This document shows positions 63,644-64,000 of a DNA stretch of 64,000 bases, one piece after another (positions within the stretch are counted from its first letter, which is position 1; each line of letters begins with the position of its first letter). The notes below the pieces were generated by a model that was given only the letters and a program-made list of their open reading frames with translations, had not been told where the DNA came from and did not search any database. The DNA comes from Symsagittifera roscoffensis (lineage: Eukaryota; Xenacoelomorpha; Acoela; Convolutidae), in the NCBI RefSeq assembly GCF_963678635.1, contig NC_087070.1:48653467-48717466 (forward strand). The letters are read 5' to 3'. Position numbers and translations under genes: made by a program.

Positions 63644-64000
63644 CTGGAGTTGGTTAACATACTAATATAACACGCTATATAATAAAAATTGTTATGATTT
63701 AAACAACTTCAATGTATCATCAAAAGGTGGTTACTAATGATGAGGGGTTTTGAAGACAAAGACCATGCGTTTAATCATCTTGAGCTCTCAGTTTTACTTT
63801 GTGAACGCCATGCTTTGATTTCTCGGCGGAATCAAACAACTTATGATATTTTGTATAAACTAAAAGACATTAATCGTAGTTGATGGTTTTTTATGGGGTT
63901 CTTTTTCAGTTTGCCAACCCTCGTAAAATAATATAAAGTTATTTAAAAAATGTTAAAACAGTCATTCGCATGAAAGAATTCTTGTAAAATTTTATTCACT

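Larger units (their letters stand above)
61069..64000. repeat. Direct segmental duplication, unit 2 (cut by window end)
   Basis: Near-identical to 55251-58174. It runs to the last base of the window, so the full extent is unknown. The join at about 61067 is CCTGTGTAG, shared by both sides. Confidence 0.9.

Overview
This is metazoan nuclear DNA. It is AT-rich, with intron-split exons, tRNA-derived Pol III sequences and many short inverted-repeat transposons, and the one clear host gene is a filamin-family gene. I cannot name the species; nothing seen separates, for example, tunicate from crustacean or other invertebrate.

Layout. 1-20187: a gene-poor flank. It holds one good exon of an alpha-1,4-galactosyltransferase-like glycosyltransferase (9960-10489, +), a few weaker candidate exons, dispersed repeats and several MITEs whose target-site duplications can still be read. 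20188-44701: one 24.5-kb LTR retrotransposon, transcribed from the minus strand, with 922-bp LTRs that look identical by eye. 44702-48933: repeats only. 48934-64000: the 3' part of a filamin-like gene on the minus strand, with Ig-repeat exons separated by repeat-filled introns.

The LTR element is the centrepiece. Read on the minus strand it has a 5' LTR, a 2.9-kb leader with 13 copies of a 13-bp motif, gag-protease (1295 aa), RT-RNase H (819 aa), integrase, a macro-domain-like module, and then a separate 2981-aa ORF with an intact SGNH-hydrolase motif set, followed by the 3' LTR. RT-RH, integrase and the macro module share one reading frame and are separated only by single TAA and TAG codons placed at the module borders. 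Gag-pro and pol overlap by ATGA. The pol modules identify a Ty3/Gypsy-type element. The macro protein and the 2981-aa SGNH protein add about 10 kb of cargo that this superfamily normally lacks.

The filamin-like gene shows two recent structural changes. A 96-bp minisatellite of about 17 units was amplified from the junction between an exon and its GC-type splice donor. A direct duplication with a 5.8-kb period carries the exon pair that encodes one filamin repeat, in matching splice phase, so it could add a whole repeat in frame. Its second copy runs off the window end.
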